64,000 nt of DNA from Doryteuthis pealeii (GCA_023376005.1 CM042142.1:51100611-51164610), one strand, 5' to 3'. Positions 30,828 through 42,112 are shown, numbered from the stretch's first letter. Numbers and translations: made by a program. The notes: generated from the sequence alone by a model not told the origin.

Positions 30828-31330
30828 AAGGTGTCAAAAAAGCATCGAGATTTTGGTACTTTTTGACGCACCTTGTATTTGGAAAAAATTAACGTTTCAT
30901 TTATTGTTCATTTCTATCTTGATAAATACAGTTTCAAAATCTGTACTTTTTAACACACCTTGTATTCTGAAAAAAAAATGAACGTTCCATTCATTGTTCA
31001 TTTCTATCTTGGTAAATATAGCTTTAAAGTCTGTACTTTTTGATACACCTTGTATTCTGAAAAATTAACGTTCCATTCATTGTTCATTTTCTATCTTGGT
31101 AAATATAGCCTTAAAATCTATACTTTTTGATACACACCTTGTATTCTGAAAAATGAACGTTCCATTCATTGTTCATTTCTATCTTGGTAAATATAACTTC
31201 AAACTCGGCACTTTTATGACACACTTTGTATTCTGAAAAAAATTAACGTTCCATTCATTGTTCATTTCTATCTTGGTAAATACGGCTTGAATCTCGATAC
31301 TTTTATGACAAACCTTGTATTTCAGTACGG
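30828..31330. repeat. Tandem array of mariner-type termini, unit about 95 bp
   Basis: Starts with an inverted pair (TACAAGGTGTCAAAAAAGC ... TACTTTTTGACGCACCTTGTA). About five further units of TACTTTTTGACACACCTTGTA, TTAACGTTCCATTCATTG and CATTTCTATCTTGGTAAAT follow. Each unit contains one mariner/Tc1-like terminus in the same orientation. Confidence 0.8.
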
Positions 31331-31830
31331 ATCTATTTTTTTTGTTTTGTTCTTTTATTTTACCAAGTGATTTTTGTTCTAAATTTTTGTTCTTTTTTTT
31401 TTTACCTGATGTTGTTTATATTTCATTGCTTTCCTCTCCAATTACTGCCCATCTGTTATCACGGCATTCTGTTTTCCTATGTACGTAGATAGTTTCTTTA
31501 CTTCGTTAATTACCACTAAGCAAACACTACCTACGACTTTGTTGCTTTAGCTGACTCGACTGACAAACGTCAGGATCGGAATAGTTTCAAAGTAACGTAA
31601 TTAGGCCGGCTGCGTAGGAATACGGACTGGACGATTGTCGAATAACCACATCACTTAAAAACAGAATCCATTTGTTATTCTTTCTTTATTTGAAACAGAA
31701 AGATATAAATAGCTTACGCCTGTTCTATTTAACTTTAATAAAAAATAAATGTACACAAATCCATTTAAAGAATAAAATTAAAAAAAAATATAAATAATTA
31801 AAAAATTAGGTAAATAAAGTAATTAAATAT
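31331..31830. other. Unrecognised AT-rich sequence
   Basis: No frame or family seen. Confidence 0.4.
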
Positions 31831-31831
31831 A

Positions 31832-32175
31832 TCATCATCATCATCATCATCATGTCGCGCTTTCAGCGTGGATACCCATGACAATCTCTCTCCATCCGTC
31901 CCTATCGCTCATCATTCTCGGGAGGTCCTCTATGCAGCATCCTGCATCCGCACAGAGCCGATCAACGTACGTTTTTGCTGGTCGGCCTACTGGTTTGTCC
32001 ATGTGCTGGCTTCCACAGGGGGGACGTCGCTTATGAGTTCGTCCTTGCTTCTCCAGCAGTGTCCCGCGTGTCTTGTCCGTCTCACTCGGATGGTTTGGGT
32101 GATATGTGGTAGGTGGCCGTACACGTCTTGTTCAGGATCACCCGCAGCATTTTTGTGCAGCTACCATCAAGTTTA
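31832..32175 (-). pseudogene. LINE-T C-terminus, minus strand, with ATC tail
   Basis: On the minus strand the text IRVRRTRHAGHCWRSKDELIS appears near 32100-32040, then the frame breaks. The 3' end is the (ATC)n run at 31832-31853, the family tail seen from this side. Confidence 0.7.
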
Positions 32176-32439
32176 TTCTCTAGTCGCTTAGTTATTTTTA
32201 TTGATTTCTTCTTTGTATGCTAATTTTGTATGCTCTTGTGACGAATTTTGGGAATAAAATGAATTTTGTACCAAAGACTGGCAGTCAAAATTATACTGAT
32301 GATCAGTTAGGAGAAACCTAGGTATATTATTCTCTGACTCATTAGGGTTACTTTATTATTAAATACAGCTGCTTCTTGTGATGTGCTGTTTCCACTTGTT
32401 CAAGACACTCGCAGCATTCATGTGTAGCTCCCATCTAGC

Positions 32440-32718
32440 TTATTCTCAAGGCGCAGCTATCCGAGTAAGACGGACTAGGCATGCGGGACACTGCTGGAGA
32501 AGCAAGGACGAGCTCATAAGCGACGTTCTCATGTGGAAGCTAACACATGGGCACGCTAATGTAGGCCGGCCAGCAAGGATCTACATTGACCAACTATGTG
32601 AGGATGCTGGTTGCTGCGCAGAAGACCTCCCAGGGGCAATGAATGATAGGGAAGGTTGGCGAGAGATTGTCATGGATATCCGTGCTACTTGCGCAATATG
32701 ATGATGATGATGATTATT
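32440..32718 (+). pseudogene. LINE-T C-terminus, plus strand, with TGA tail
   Basis: Open to 32701: RVRRTRHAGHCWRSKDELIS, DVLMWKLTHGHANVGRPARI, YIDQLCEDAGCCAEDLPGAM and DREGWREIVMDIRA. This tail is common to a widespread animal non-LTR retrotransposon group whose ORF2 ends with HxxxCxxxC-like conserved residues. It ends in ATGATGATGATGATTATT. It faces the minus-strand copy at 31832-32175. Confidence 0.75.
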
Positions 32719-33003
32719 AAATATCCATTTAAGAATAGGTTGTTTGTTTTTAACGGCATGTCAAAATGTATAGGGTTATTTTAAACCTAGAATTTAGGGA
32801 ATCACATTCATTGTACATTTATATTTAGATTTTGTGTAGTTGATTATTAAGAGTTTGTTTTACCTTCACACACGTAATCACCCATACAATCACACATATA
32901 ACCACACATACCTTCACATATATAATAATATATACCTTCATACACATACTTTCTTACACATGCCTTCACACACGTTATCATACATGCATTCACACATTTT
33001 CAC

Positions 33004-33127
33004 TATATTGTCTTGGACAGAAGAATACACCGACTGTACCTCTGCAGAGGAGTAAAATCCCCCAATGTAGCCACCTGTTGACCGTGGGTGGCCACCCGTG
33101 ATGCTTATGGACTGAATCTTGGTGGCT
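33004..33127 (-). repeat. GGTT element 3' fragment
   Basis: GAATACACCGACTGTACCTC, CACCTGTTGACCGTGGGTGG and GCTTATGGACTGAAT match the first 130 bp of 34937-35525. Confidence 0.7.
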
Positions 33128-33416
33128 GAGCATAATCACACATACCTTCACACAAATAATCACACTCACCTCCACATACATACCGTTCACACACATAATC
33201 TAAATCACATACACACACACATAACCACACACACCTAGACACACAACCACATATACCTTCGCACACATAATCACACACACCTTCACACACGTACCTTCAC
33301 ACATACCTTCACACATGTAATCAAACTACACATACACGCAAACATAACCACACACCCTACACGCACATAACCACATATACCTTCACACCCATAATCACAC
33401 ACACCTTAACACATAC

Positions 33417-33681
33417 TGTAAATGCAAGAGAATTATCTCCCTTGCTTTGCCTGGCTGTCCTATTGTGTGGGTACAAGACACCGTTTGACACCGGTAAAAA
33501 GTCACATGTGCATGTGGCGCTTGTTTTTAAAGTCTTTTAGCAGACAGGAACCGAGGAGACAAGAAGTTTCACGTTGAAGACCAGTTGCGAGACAGGAGGA
33601 TAAGTGACAACTCCCGTATTTTTGTAAATAAAAGTGTTTTCACGAGTCGACTCATTCCTTGCCTGGGTGTTGCCGTTTACA
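33417..33681 (+). mobile_element. Solo LTR, 265 bp, with target duplication
   Basis: Begins TGTAAATGC and ends GCCGTTTACA, giving perfect TGTAAA/TTTACA ends, and is flanked by CATAC on both sides (33412-33416, 33682-33686). Near the 3' end TTTGTAAATAAAAGTG supplies a polyadenylation-like signal. No internal gag/pol remains, so it is the product of LTR-LTR recombination within the minisatellite. Confidence 0.75.
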
Positions 33682-34087
33682 CATACCTTCACACATACCT
33701 TCACACACGTAATCAAACACACATATACAAACATCACCACACATACTTTCACACACTTAATCACACGTACTTTCATACACATAATCACACGTACTTTCAC
33801 ACACATACCCTCACACATACCTTCACACACACGTAATCAAACACACATACACGCACACATAACCACACACACCTACATACACATAACCAAATATACCTTC
33901 ACACATAATCACACACACCTTCACACACATACCTTCACACATACCTTCACACACGTAATCAAACAACATATACAACATCACCACACATACTTCACCACAT
34001 AATCAACGTACTTTCACACACATAATCACACACACATTCATAGACATAAGCATACATACGACAACACACAATATTACATATACATTC

Positions 34088-34309
34088 TGTTGTGGCCTGG
34101 TTAGGGGCCAGAATAACGACACAAGAGAGGAAATGAGTTAAACAAATATATTAACAAAGAACAGTAGTACAAACATATACAAATGAAAAGGTCACTCTCG
34201 AGGTTGTCTTATCAGCTATCCGCTGAAATATTAACTCTCGCTTAAGTGCAGAACCTGCAGCTATTTATAGTTGGAAGAGTTCGTGCGTGCGTGGTAAATT
34301 ACCATAACA
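34088..34309 (-). mobile_element. Solo LTR, 222 bp, second family
   Basis: On the minus strand it begins TGTTATGGTAATTTACC and ends CCAGGCCACAACA, with a TATA box (ACTATAAATAGC) about 45 bases in. Flanks CATTC and CCTTC differ at one base, compatible with a mutated 5-bp duplication. Unrelated in sequence to the LTR at 33417. Confidence 0.65.
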
Positions 34310-34409
34310 CCTTCACACATACTTTCATACACATAATTACAGATACCTTCACGCATATAATCATATATAACTTCGCACACATACCTTCATTAACTTCACA
34401 CATACATTT

Positions 34410-34709
34410 ACCGATATTGTAAAGTTTAAACTGTTGTAATTTCGATTTAACAATGAGACGCCAAATACAAAAACAAGCCGGCAGTTGATAAAAAAATTGC
34501 TCTAGAACACCCACCCCCACAAAAAAATCAACAAAAGAAAAAATACGGTAAATATCCGGCTTATTTCCTTCTGTGACACCATTCCGTTAGAAAGTAGTAA
34601 GAAGACACAAATGATCATATACCCCTTTCCTACGTGTCTGCATTGCTCCAATAAATCCAAAACCTCTACATATTGTAACCCCAAAGAAGAAATTGTCCAT
34701 TACATATAT
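34410..34709. repeat. Segment duplicated at 36168-36340
   Basis: TATCCGGCTTATTTCCTTC, TGTGACACCATTCCGTTAG, AGTAGTAAGAAGACACA and AAGAAATTGTCCATTAC recur in the same order at 36184-36330. The duplicate lacks the 34410-34550 part. Confidence 0.75.
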
Positions 34710-34936
34710 TCCTCCACACACATAAGCACACATACCTTCCCACACATACCTTCAAACACATAACTACATATATACCTTCACACACATGCCTTCACTCACA
34801 TAAGCACACATAGCTTCACACACATGCCTTCACCCACATAAGCACAAAAACTTTCACACACATACACATACCTTCACACATATAATCACACACACCTTCA
34901 CACTCATGATCACACATGTCTTCACACATAATCATA

Positions 34937-35525
34937 CCACCTTATCGGCTGGGGCGTTAGAATACACCGATTGCACCTCTGCAGAAGGGTAAGACTCCCC
35001 CAATGGGGCCACCTGTTGGCCGTGGGTGGCGACCCGTGATACTTAAGGATAGAACCCAGGTGGTTGAGCAGTCCATGACATGCAATATTCCACTTTGGTC
35101 CTTACTTGAGCAAGACGGGCAGTCGGAGAGGCCCCCTCCAATCAATCGGCTGGTCACGTCAAGCCCTAGCAACTATATGATTGCCCCAACCCTATTGCCC
35201 TTATGGCAACCCCAGCCTTTTTCATCATATGTGTGCTAGAAGGCGGTGGCTAAGGGTCTACATGTCCTGGAATGACGTTAAACTCCATCTGATGGTGAGG
35301 TTCCAGTTCTGGAGGTTTGGGGAATGTGGAGCACTCCTTCATAACCATTGCTCCCTGGTCCACTCTGACCCGGAGTGGTAGTACTTGTTAGGGTCCCATC
35401 TATGGGTCAAATAGAAAAACATGAATTTATAAAAAAAATTGAGTATTTATCAAAAATGAATTTATTTTAAAACTTTATCGGCATTAAATGACCCACTGCG
35501 GTTGATATGCCGTAAAACAAAACAA
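34937..35525 (-). repeat. GGTT element, near full length
   Basis: On the minus strand it starts GGTTTTACGGCATATCAACC, runs through CCATAGATGGGACCCTAAC, GTCAGAGTGGACCAGGGAG and GGCTTGACGTGACCAGCCG, and ends GGTGTATTCTAACGCC. About 590 bp. No tRNA-like head, no terminal inverted repeats and no long frame, so its class stays open. Confidence 0.7.
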
Positions 35526-36167
35526 AACAAACAAACACAATCACACATATCTTCATACACATACTTCCAGATATATATTCACACACATAATCACACACAC
35601 CTAGACACACATGATAACACATACCTTCACACACATAATCACACACACCTTCACACACATAGTCACACACACTTTCACACACATACTTTCACATATACAT
35701 TCACACACATAATCACACACACCTTCACACACATACTTTCACATATAAATTCACACACATAATCACATACACCACACATACTTCACACACATAATCACAC
35801 ACACCTTCACACACATAATCACACACACACTTCACACACACACACACATAATCACACACACCTTCACACACATATTTCACATATAAATTCACACACATAA
35901 ACACATACACCTTCATACACATAATTCCACACACCTTCACACTCACACACATTTCACACACATAATCACACACACCACTCATACTTTCACATATAATTCA
36001 CACATAATCACACAACACATACACACACCTTTATACACATAATCACACACACCTTCACACTCATAATCACACACACCTTCACACACCTAATCACACACAT
36101 ACTCACATATACTTTCACACATACCTTCACACACATGATCACACGTGCCTACACACACCTTCACACA

Positions 36168-36340
36168 AAGAAAAAACTCTAAATATCCGGTTTATTTCCT
36201 CCTGTGACACCATTCCGTTAAAAAGTAGTAAGAAGACACATATGATCATATTCACTTGCCTCTGTGTCTGCGTTCGCTCCAATAAATCCAAAAGCTCTAC
36301 AACACCAAAGAAGAAATTGTCCATTACCGAAGGGAAATAG
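36168..36340. repeat. Second copy of the 34.5-kb segment
   Basis: See 34410-34709. The two copies and the intervening array point to a local duplication of about 1.6 kb. Confidence 0.7.
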
Positions 36341-36498
36341 GATCTTAATTTGCAAATATGTCCGACGTACACAGATCAGAGACTGTTAATCGTCTTTCAA
36401 CAACTACTTGAACGTCCAAAGAAAATTTGTAAAGAGTCCAGGATAAAAGTGATTCCCGAACAGAAAGAACTTTCCCTCCCAAGAGCAAAATACTTGTA

Positions 36499-36602
<104 letters not shown>

Positions 36603-36833
36603 TTTCGTCTAATTTTCACTAAGAAGATTACAAAACAGAATGAGGCGGCAATCGTGTTTTCTAAGAACTATTCACTTGTGTCAAAGACAAAAGGAAAATT
36701 TATCGAATGAAAAGTATTGATTGCTACTACGTAATTTGAATTCAATATTTGTTGAATATAAACAGTGAATTGGAGAGTTTTTTTGCACACAATTATAAAC
36801 CCAAAATAAAAAGAAATATATATATATTTTCTT

Positions 36834-36915
36834 TGCATATGAAATGAAAGAGAAAATATGTAAATATTTCAATAACAAACTATTTACATATTTTTGTTTT
36901 CATTTCATATACATC
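36834..36915. repeat. Short inverted repeat
   Basis: GCATATGAAATGAAAGAG with AATATGTAAATA at the left returns inverted as TATTTACATATT and CATTTCATATAC at the right, with a loop of about 12 bases. Confidence 0.7.
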
Positions 36916-36952
36916 AGAAAAGATATAAAAGTGAAGGAAGGAGAAAATCTGG

Positions 36953-36999
<47 letters not shown>

Positions 37000-37002
<3 letters not shown>

Positions 37003-37165
37003 AAACTATGAAACATAATAGTGACGGTGATACCAATGATGTTTGGAACACTTGGAACAGTCCAGAAAACCAGATCTAGTCTTAATTAACAAAAAGAAAA
37101 TAACTTTTCAGCTTGTCTAACGTTCCAGCGGACTAAAGAATAAAAGGTGAAGGGAGGTGAAAAGC
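37000..37165 (+). pseudogene. Rearranged LINE-R scrap
   Basis: GTGACGGTGATACCAATGAT, then ACACTTGGAACAGTCC (VTVIPM, TLGTV of LINE-R), followed out of order by CCAGATCTAGTCTTAATTAAC (PDLVLIN). The normal order is PDLVLIN first, so the piece was shuffled. The same shuffled order recurs at 37660 and 59260. Confidence 0.6.
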
Positions 37166-37620
37166 TGGTTGGTTGGTTGGATTTTAAGGCATGTCAACTC
37201 TTGTTGGGTTATTTTATGTCAAAGAAATTTTGTTTTATTAATTCTTGTTGGGGATTCAACATTTATTTCAAATTCAATTTTTTAAACTCATTTTTTTTTT
37301 TCTAATTACCCCATAGATAGGAGCCCTAATAAGTCAGGGTGTACCTGGGAGTAATGGAGATGAAGGGTACTCCACTCTCCCCAGAGCTCCAAAATTGTAA
37401 CTTCGCCATCAGATTGAGTTTAAAGAAATCCCGGACACTAAGACCCCAGCCACAACCTTCTAGCACATATATGATAAAAAGGGTGGGTGCTTGCCATAAG
37501 GGCAATGGGGTTGGGCCAATTATATAGATACTAGGGCTTGACGTGACCAGCCGATTGATTAGAGGGACTTTTCCGACCAAACGCCTAGTAGGGCCAAAGT
37601 AGAATGTTGCATGTCATGTC
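37166..37620 (+). repeat. GGTT element copy
   Basis: GGTTGGTTGGTTGGATTTTA to TTGACGTGACCAGCCG and AGAATGTTGCATGTCATG. Its right part is the start of the region duplicated after the gap at 59 kb. Confidence 0.65.
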
Positions 37621-37800
37621 TGGACCTTGCTAATTAAATAAAAATAAAATTGTGAAACGTAATAGTGACGGTGATACCAGTCATAGTTAGAACACTTGGA
37701 ACAGTTCGGAAAATCAGACCTGGTCTTGATTAACAAAAAGTAGAGTACTTGTGGATTTTGACGTTCCAGCGAAAATAAATTGTGAAGAAGGTGAAAACTA
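37621..37800 (+). pseudogene. Rearranged LINE-R scrap, second copy
   Basis: Same shuffled order as 37000-37165: GTGACGGTGATACCAGTCAT, ACACTTGGAACAGTTC, then CAGACCTGGTCTTGATTAAC. Confidence 0.6.
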
Positions 37801-37802
37801 TA

Positions 37803-39060
37803 AATACGAGGGTGAGTCAAAAAGTAATGCTATTTTCTTTATTTCATGTGAAGTTCTATTATAAAACTATCGTATTTGACACACTTTTTTCCAACATTTT
37901 GGCTCAAAAATTGCCCTGCGTCTTATACATCGTGGGTGAGTAGGAAGCGCGTGGTGTAATGGTTAAAGTCATAGGAAATGGACTCGTCGCCCGAGTTCAA
38001 ATCCTGGGCGTGGTAATTGCATTTCACTTAGCGCTAATACCCTTGGGAAAGGTATGAATTCTACTCTCCCTCCAGTTATGGGTAAATAGTAGGACAGACT
38101 GGGCTCTTTAACCTTGGTTAGGCAACCGGTCTTAGAAGAAGGAAAACTCTGAATTCAAACCTGTTAAACTCCGCTTAAGAAATTGACCTTGTGCCACATC
38201 CTGCTTGTGCGGAGGAGTCGGTAAATATATATACATCGTAGGTGAGGTTTGAAGTTTTATTATTATCAATTTTATTATTAATATTATGTCCTGCTGTTGA
38301 GATGTCTTGTGTATGCTTATTGCTTGCCTGTAATGCTAAATTGCTTTTAAACAGCTATGTTTCTGCTTGTGTAATGCACAGCTAGACAGTTTTCCAACAA
38401 TATATGCTTAAATACACTAAAAACGTTTTTTCCTTAATCTGACCTGCTGAAATGGGGGTGCGTCTTATATGCCCGTGCGTCTTATATGCCGTCAAATGCG
38501 GTAACTGAAAATTTTCCCAGTTATAATTGATTATATCATTTATGTTCTGAAATATTTTGTTTCTTACTTTTAATGTTTTTTTAGACTCATAAAGAAAATT
38601 CAAAATGGCTGCCCCCTTAGAGTTACGTCAAAAACAAAGAGCAGTGTTTGATTTTTTTTTTTTTTTTTGCTGTGGGTGAAACCCTTGTGACAATTCATCA
38701 ACGATTACAAAATGTCTTTGAGGACAATACTTTAGAGATCATATCAATGTATGCAGGGGGGCCGTCGTGTAAAAGATGAAAAGGTAAAAGTTAATGGTGA
38801 TGAAAGCAGTGAAATCAGTGATGGTCCAGAAGCAGCTGATAAGATATTTCTCCAACATGGTGTCACATGAAAAAATATCACGGTCTGAAGTGATTAAAAA
38901 TTTCAAATGTCAAGCCTGAAATTTGCCAAAAAAAAAAAAAAAATCGAAAATACACACTATTGGCATTTCAGGCATTTTTGTTCGTTTGTTTATCAACTAA
39001 CATGTAAATCTGCCGATGACAGTCCCAAGCACGGAAGTGAGAGACGGAAGATTTACTGAG
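37803..39060 (+). mobile_element. Mariner-like remnant hosting a SINE
   Basis: Opens with ACGAGGGTGAGTCAAAAAG followed by TAATGC, a typical mariner terminus. A SINE-A interrupts at 37941-38230. At 38605 the transposase start MAAPLELRQKQRAVF is readable, then in another frame VTIHQRLQNVFEDNTLE, which resembles the N-terminal helix-turn-helix of mariner transposases. Poly-T at 38650-38668 and frameshifts break it. No DD(D/E) catalytic part is recognisable and the right terminus is not clear. A second copy lies at about 59410-60700. Confidence 0.55.
37941..38230 (+). mobile_element. SINE-A, full length, with 16-bp target duplication
   Basis: GTGGTGTAATGGTTAAAGTC is the A-box region and CGAGTTCAAATCCTGG the B box. 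The body ends CACATCCTGCTTGTGCGGAG and a short TA tail. The flank ATACATCGTGGGTGAG (37925-37940) recurs as ATACATCGTAGGTGAG (38231-38246), marking insertion into the mariner-like remnant. Confidence 0.85.
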
Positions 39061-39416
39061 GGGTGGGGCATAGAATTCTCATCCCACAACCCTCACCCCC
39101 AAAAAACAACACAAAACAAAACACATAAAAAATGATAAAAACTAGAATTCTAACCACCAAACAAACTCCTCCCTATAGAAATGGCAACAGGATATCAACA
39201 AGCAGCTCAGGCTTGACTTCCGGTCGATGGCCAGTATACCGGATGTGGGAGTAAAATGCAAAAGAAAGAAACACATACGCACACACATACACATATACAC
39301 TCACATACGCGCATACATACACACACGCGTGCACTTTTAGTATTTCTAGTTGAACAGTATACTGCACTATTCATTACAAAACTCTACGGAGAAACTTTAG
39401 AAGATTACGCGAAGAC

Positions 39417-39488
<72 letters not shown>
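39061..39488. repeat. Unknown spacer with CA and TA microsatellites
   Basis: CA-rich runs at about 39268-39325 and 39425-39464, TA at 39465-39489. The unique-looking part (39160-39250) recurs at about 60790-60890 in the duplicate. Confidence 0.6.
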
Positions 39489-39489
<1 letters not shown>

Positions 39490-39566
39490 GAATTAAGGAG
39501 CAATGACTGGAACATTTGGTGGGAAAAAGTCATGGGAATCCGGCTAAGCAGCACCTGATGATATAA

Positions 39567-39632
39567 ATCTCTCTCTCTTTCTTTCTCTCTTCTCTCTCTC
39601 TCTTTCTTTCTCTCTCTCTCTCACTTTCTCTT

Positions 39633-39685
<53 letters not shown>

Positions 39686-39690
39686 GGAGA
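39567..39690. repeat. CT array with CTGT block
   Basis: Interrupted CT runs ending in (CTGT)n and a TA run at 39669-39685. The duplicate of this site at 61.2 kb has a GC-rich insert. Confidence 0.9.
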
Positions 39691-39703
39691 GAGAGAGAGA
39701 TTC

Positions 39704-39905
39704 TTCCTTGTATTCTGGAAAAATAACGTTCCATTCAATAATATTTTCAGAATACAAGGTGTGTCAAAAAGTACCAAGTTTAAAGCTGTATTTGCCAAAA
39801 TAGAAATGATGAATGAATAGAACGTAATTAAAAAAAAAAAATCAGAATACAAGGTGTATCAAAAAGTACAAAAAATCTCGATACTTTTTTGACACTTGTA
39901 TATAG
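39704..39905. repeat. Mariner-type termini in mixed orientation
   Basis: CCTTGTATTCTGG, then TACAAGGTGTGTCAAAAAG, TACAAGGTGTATCAAAAAG and CTTTTTTGACACTTGTA. Same family as the tandem array at 30828-31330. Confidence 0.7.
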
Positions 39906-39929
39906 ACTTTTGAATGCAACACATAATGC

Positions 39930-40330
39930 AGAATGTTAGTAATGCTGCAAACTAAATCCTGTTTGATGTGGAGTTTAAATCTGTTAAGAAATGTCAAGAA
40001 CTTCGAGATGTAGAACACAAAAATAAAATACGAGGTCTAAAAAGATGTCAGCATTTGATGAATAGATTCACAAATTGGCTTCGTCGAGAGACCAAAAGAA
40101 ATCAAGCATACAACTTGCTTAAGTAATCCGTCAAATTCAGTTCGTCGTAAAGTAGATTCCTTTACAATTCGAAGGTGTCTGATTTGAAATGGTCCTCAAA
40201 GAAAAATAAAGCCTAAGAAACCGTTTCTAAGGAAGAAAAAGCTGAAATAGGCAAAGGCTTTCAAAGATGGAACTTTGAAGTGACAAAATTAGATTTGAAC
40301 ACTAGAGACTCAGAATGTCGCGAGTATATG
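39930..40330 (+). pseudogene. Tc1-like transposase remnant
   Basis: Translation in one frame with stops gives KPKKPFLRKKKLK and AKAFKDG, resembling the linker before the first catalytic aspartate of Tc1 transposases (KPLL-xxK...A...FAK-x-H-x-DW). Upstream text RRKVDSFTIRRC would fit the second helix-turn-helix region. No DDE triad is readable. The copy at 62.1-62.5 kb shares it. Confidence 0.45.
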
Positions 40331-40335
40331 AAAAG

Positions 40336-40433
40336 GCTGGTTGGTTGGTTGGTTGGTTGGTTTTTACGGCATGTCAACCCTTCGAAGACATTTTGTTTTA
40401 TTCATTCTTGATATGTCTACACTTAAGAACTAG
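40336..40433 (+). repeat. GGTT element 5' part, interrupted by an LTR
   Basis: GGTTGGTTGGTTGGTTTTTA, CGGCATGTCAACCC and GAAGACATTTTGTTTTATTC. The LTR follows at CTAG. Confidence 0.65.
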
Positions 40434-40884
40434 TGTTACATAATTTATGTGGTAGCATAAATTGTTAACAAGACCCTGTAGTTAGTTTGAAATAGATTCG
40501 TTGGAGTTAAAAGCGTAGGCGAGAAGATTTCCGTTGGATGACCCCAACTGACTCCTAGAGAGGCGCGAATCTCGCGCGCCATGAGATAAAACGTAACTAG
40601 TTAGATTCAGTTTCAACCTGAGATTGACACAAAGTAGACGTGCTACTGCGAGGTTGGTTCTCCCGCGCGGCGAAAAAGAATGGGTTAAATAAATCTTGAT
40701 CAATGAATAAAAGTCTTGTGAGTTAATCAATTGCATGACTAAAAAGTTAGCCCTTAGAAGAAGCCCTTTGTAGAAGATAGAAGACGACAAGATGATGACC
40801 GGCCAAAGAAGAAGAAGAAGAAGAAGAAGAAGAGGAAATATGGTGACTAGACGTAGCAAGAAGAAATGAAGAACAAGTAAGTCT

Positions 40885-40926
<42 letters not shown>

Positions 40927-40974
40927 ACCCAAGTCTCCTCTCTCGATTGTATACCCGATGTTGGCTATACAACA
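40434..40974 (+). mobile_element. Solo LTR of about 541 bp
   Basis: Starts TGTTACATAATTTATG and ends GGCTATACAACA, with CTAG on both sides (40430-40433 and 40975-40978) as a 4-bp target duplication. AAATAAATC and AATAAAAG near 40685-40715 can serve as polyadenylation signals. A GAA run (40808-40830) and a CT run (40891-40922) lie within. Its 5' end resembles the LTR at 12312. Duplicated at 62615-63140. Confidence 0.6.
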
Positions 40975-41183
40975 CTAGTTCTTTTGTTCAACAAATTTTA
41001 TCAGATTTTTGCTGAATATATCATTTTCATTCTTGGCACAGTATGCAGTTATAAGCTTGGGATTTCTTTCACAATCTCCCATTTCTTTTTACTGTTTTCT
41101 TTTTGCCCATTACGTCTTTTATATGCCATACATGTTTTGATGCAGTAGTACTGTAGGAACATTCGGCATTGTTGAGGCGGTGG

Positions 41184-41189
<6 letters not shown>

Positions 41190-41249
<60 letters not shown>

Positions 41250-41250
41250 T
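41190..41250. repeat. TA microsatellite
   Basis: TA run of about 60 bases. Confidence 0.95.
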
Positions 41251-41589
41251 ATGGACTCTCTCGTCGATTCTCGGCGCATGAGGGTTCACACACACAATGA
41301 ACACCCACACAGTGATTTGTTTATAGTGATGAAGGCTTGTGTTGGACCATCCACACTTTTTGGCACACTCGATAGGAAAGAATTGGTGCATCAGGGTTGC
41401 CACAAACCCAATCAACGACCGACCTCAGGAATTTTGAATTCAGAGTTATCCCTCTCCTAGACTGGTTACCTACCCAAGGCTGAAGAGCCCAGTCTGCCCT
41501 ACTATTTAACCCATAGCTGGAGGGAGAATATATGGATTCATATCTTTCCCAAGGGTATTAGCGCTATGTGAAATGCCAACAGCTTCGTC

Positions 41590-41590
<1 letters not shown>
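41251..41590 (-). mobile_element. SINE-A long subtype, headless copy
   Basis: The minus strand has the SINE-A body (ATACCCTTGGGAAAG, AGTAGGGCAGACTGGGC) followed by the extra 3' region GGTTTGTGGCAACCCTGATG ... TGTGTGGGTGTTCATTGTG ending at GAGAGTCCATAA. The tRNA head is missing; sequence stops at GACGAAGCTGTTGGC and a TA run begins. The complete version is 53644-54033. Confidence 0.75.
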
Positions 41591-41614
<24 letters not shown>

Positions 41615-41622
<8 letters not shown>

Positions 41623-42112
41623 GTGTGCGTGCGGGGGGGTGAGAGACATGGACAGAGAGACAGAGGGGAGGGGGAGAGATTTGGTGTGTCAAAAAGATAA
41701 AACAATTTTTAAGAGGAGAACCATTTTAACTTTTTGCCTACCTACTTTCCCCAACAGCTGTACAAAATTTTCTTATTATTTTTAAAACTATATGATAGGA
41801 TATTTCAAAGTTCACTAGAACTCATTCTATTCAAATAACGCCCTATTATCAGTGCAAACAAGTGACACACGCGAAAGCTGCTACCACCTACATTGGGTAG
41901 GATCGCAGTGATGGGAGAGTCACTGTGCGCGGTTTAAATAGGCAAAGAGTTACTGAAGATGGAATAACATAGACTCAAAGTACCTTTCAATCGACGCTGA
42001 TTCACAAATCAATCGAGATGAATGCAGCGAATAAATTAATTAATTAACTAATCAATTTATTTATTTTCCCTCACTTCTCTCCGTTTTTTTTCTCACTTTC
42101 CCTTCATACCAT
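41615..42112. other. Unrecognised sequence
   Basis: GT/GA-rich to about 41690, then mixed DNA without frame or family. Confidence 0.4.

Larger units (their letters stand above)
32860..36165. repeat. CA-rich minisatellite with inserted elements
   Basis: Arrays of a roughly 22-26 bp unit (CACACATAATCACACACACC with TTCACACACATA) occupy about 32866-33003, 33128-33411, 33682-34087, 34310-34410, 34710-34936 and 35530-36165. The gaps are filled by two solo LTRs, two GGTT elements and a duplicated 34.5/36.2-kb segment. Frames of T/H or V/C residues are read-through. Confidence 0.85.

Noticed and set aside
33537..36000. Cys/Val or Thr/His-rich frames resembling metal-binding proteins
   Set aside because: Products of the CA minisatellite.
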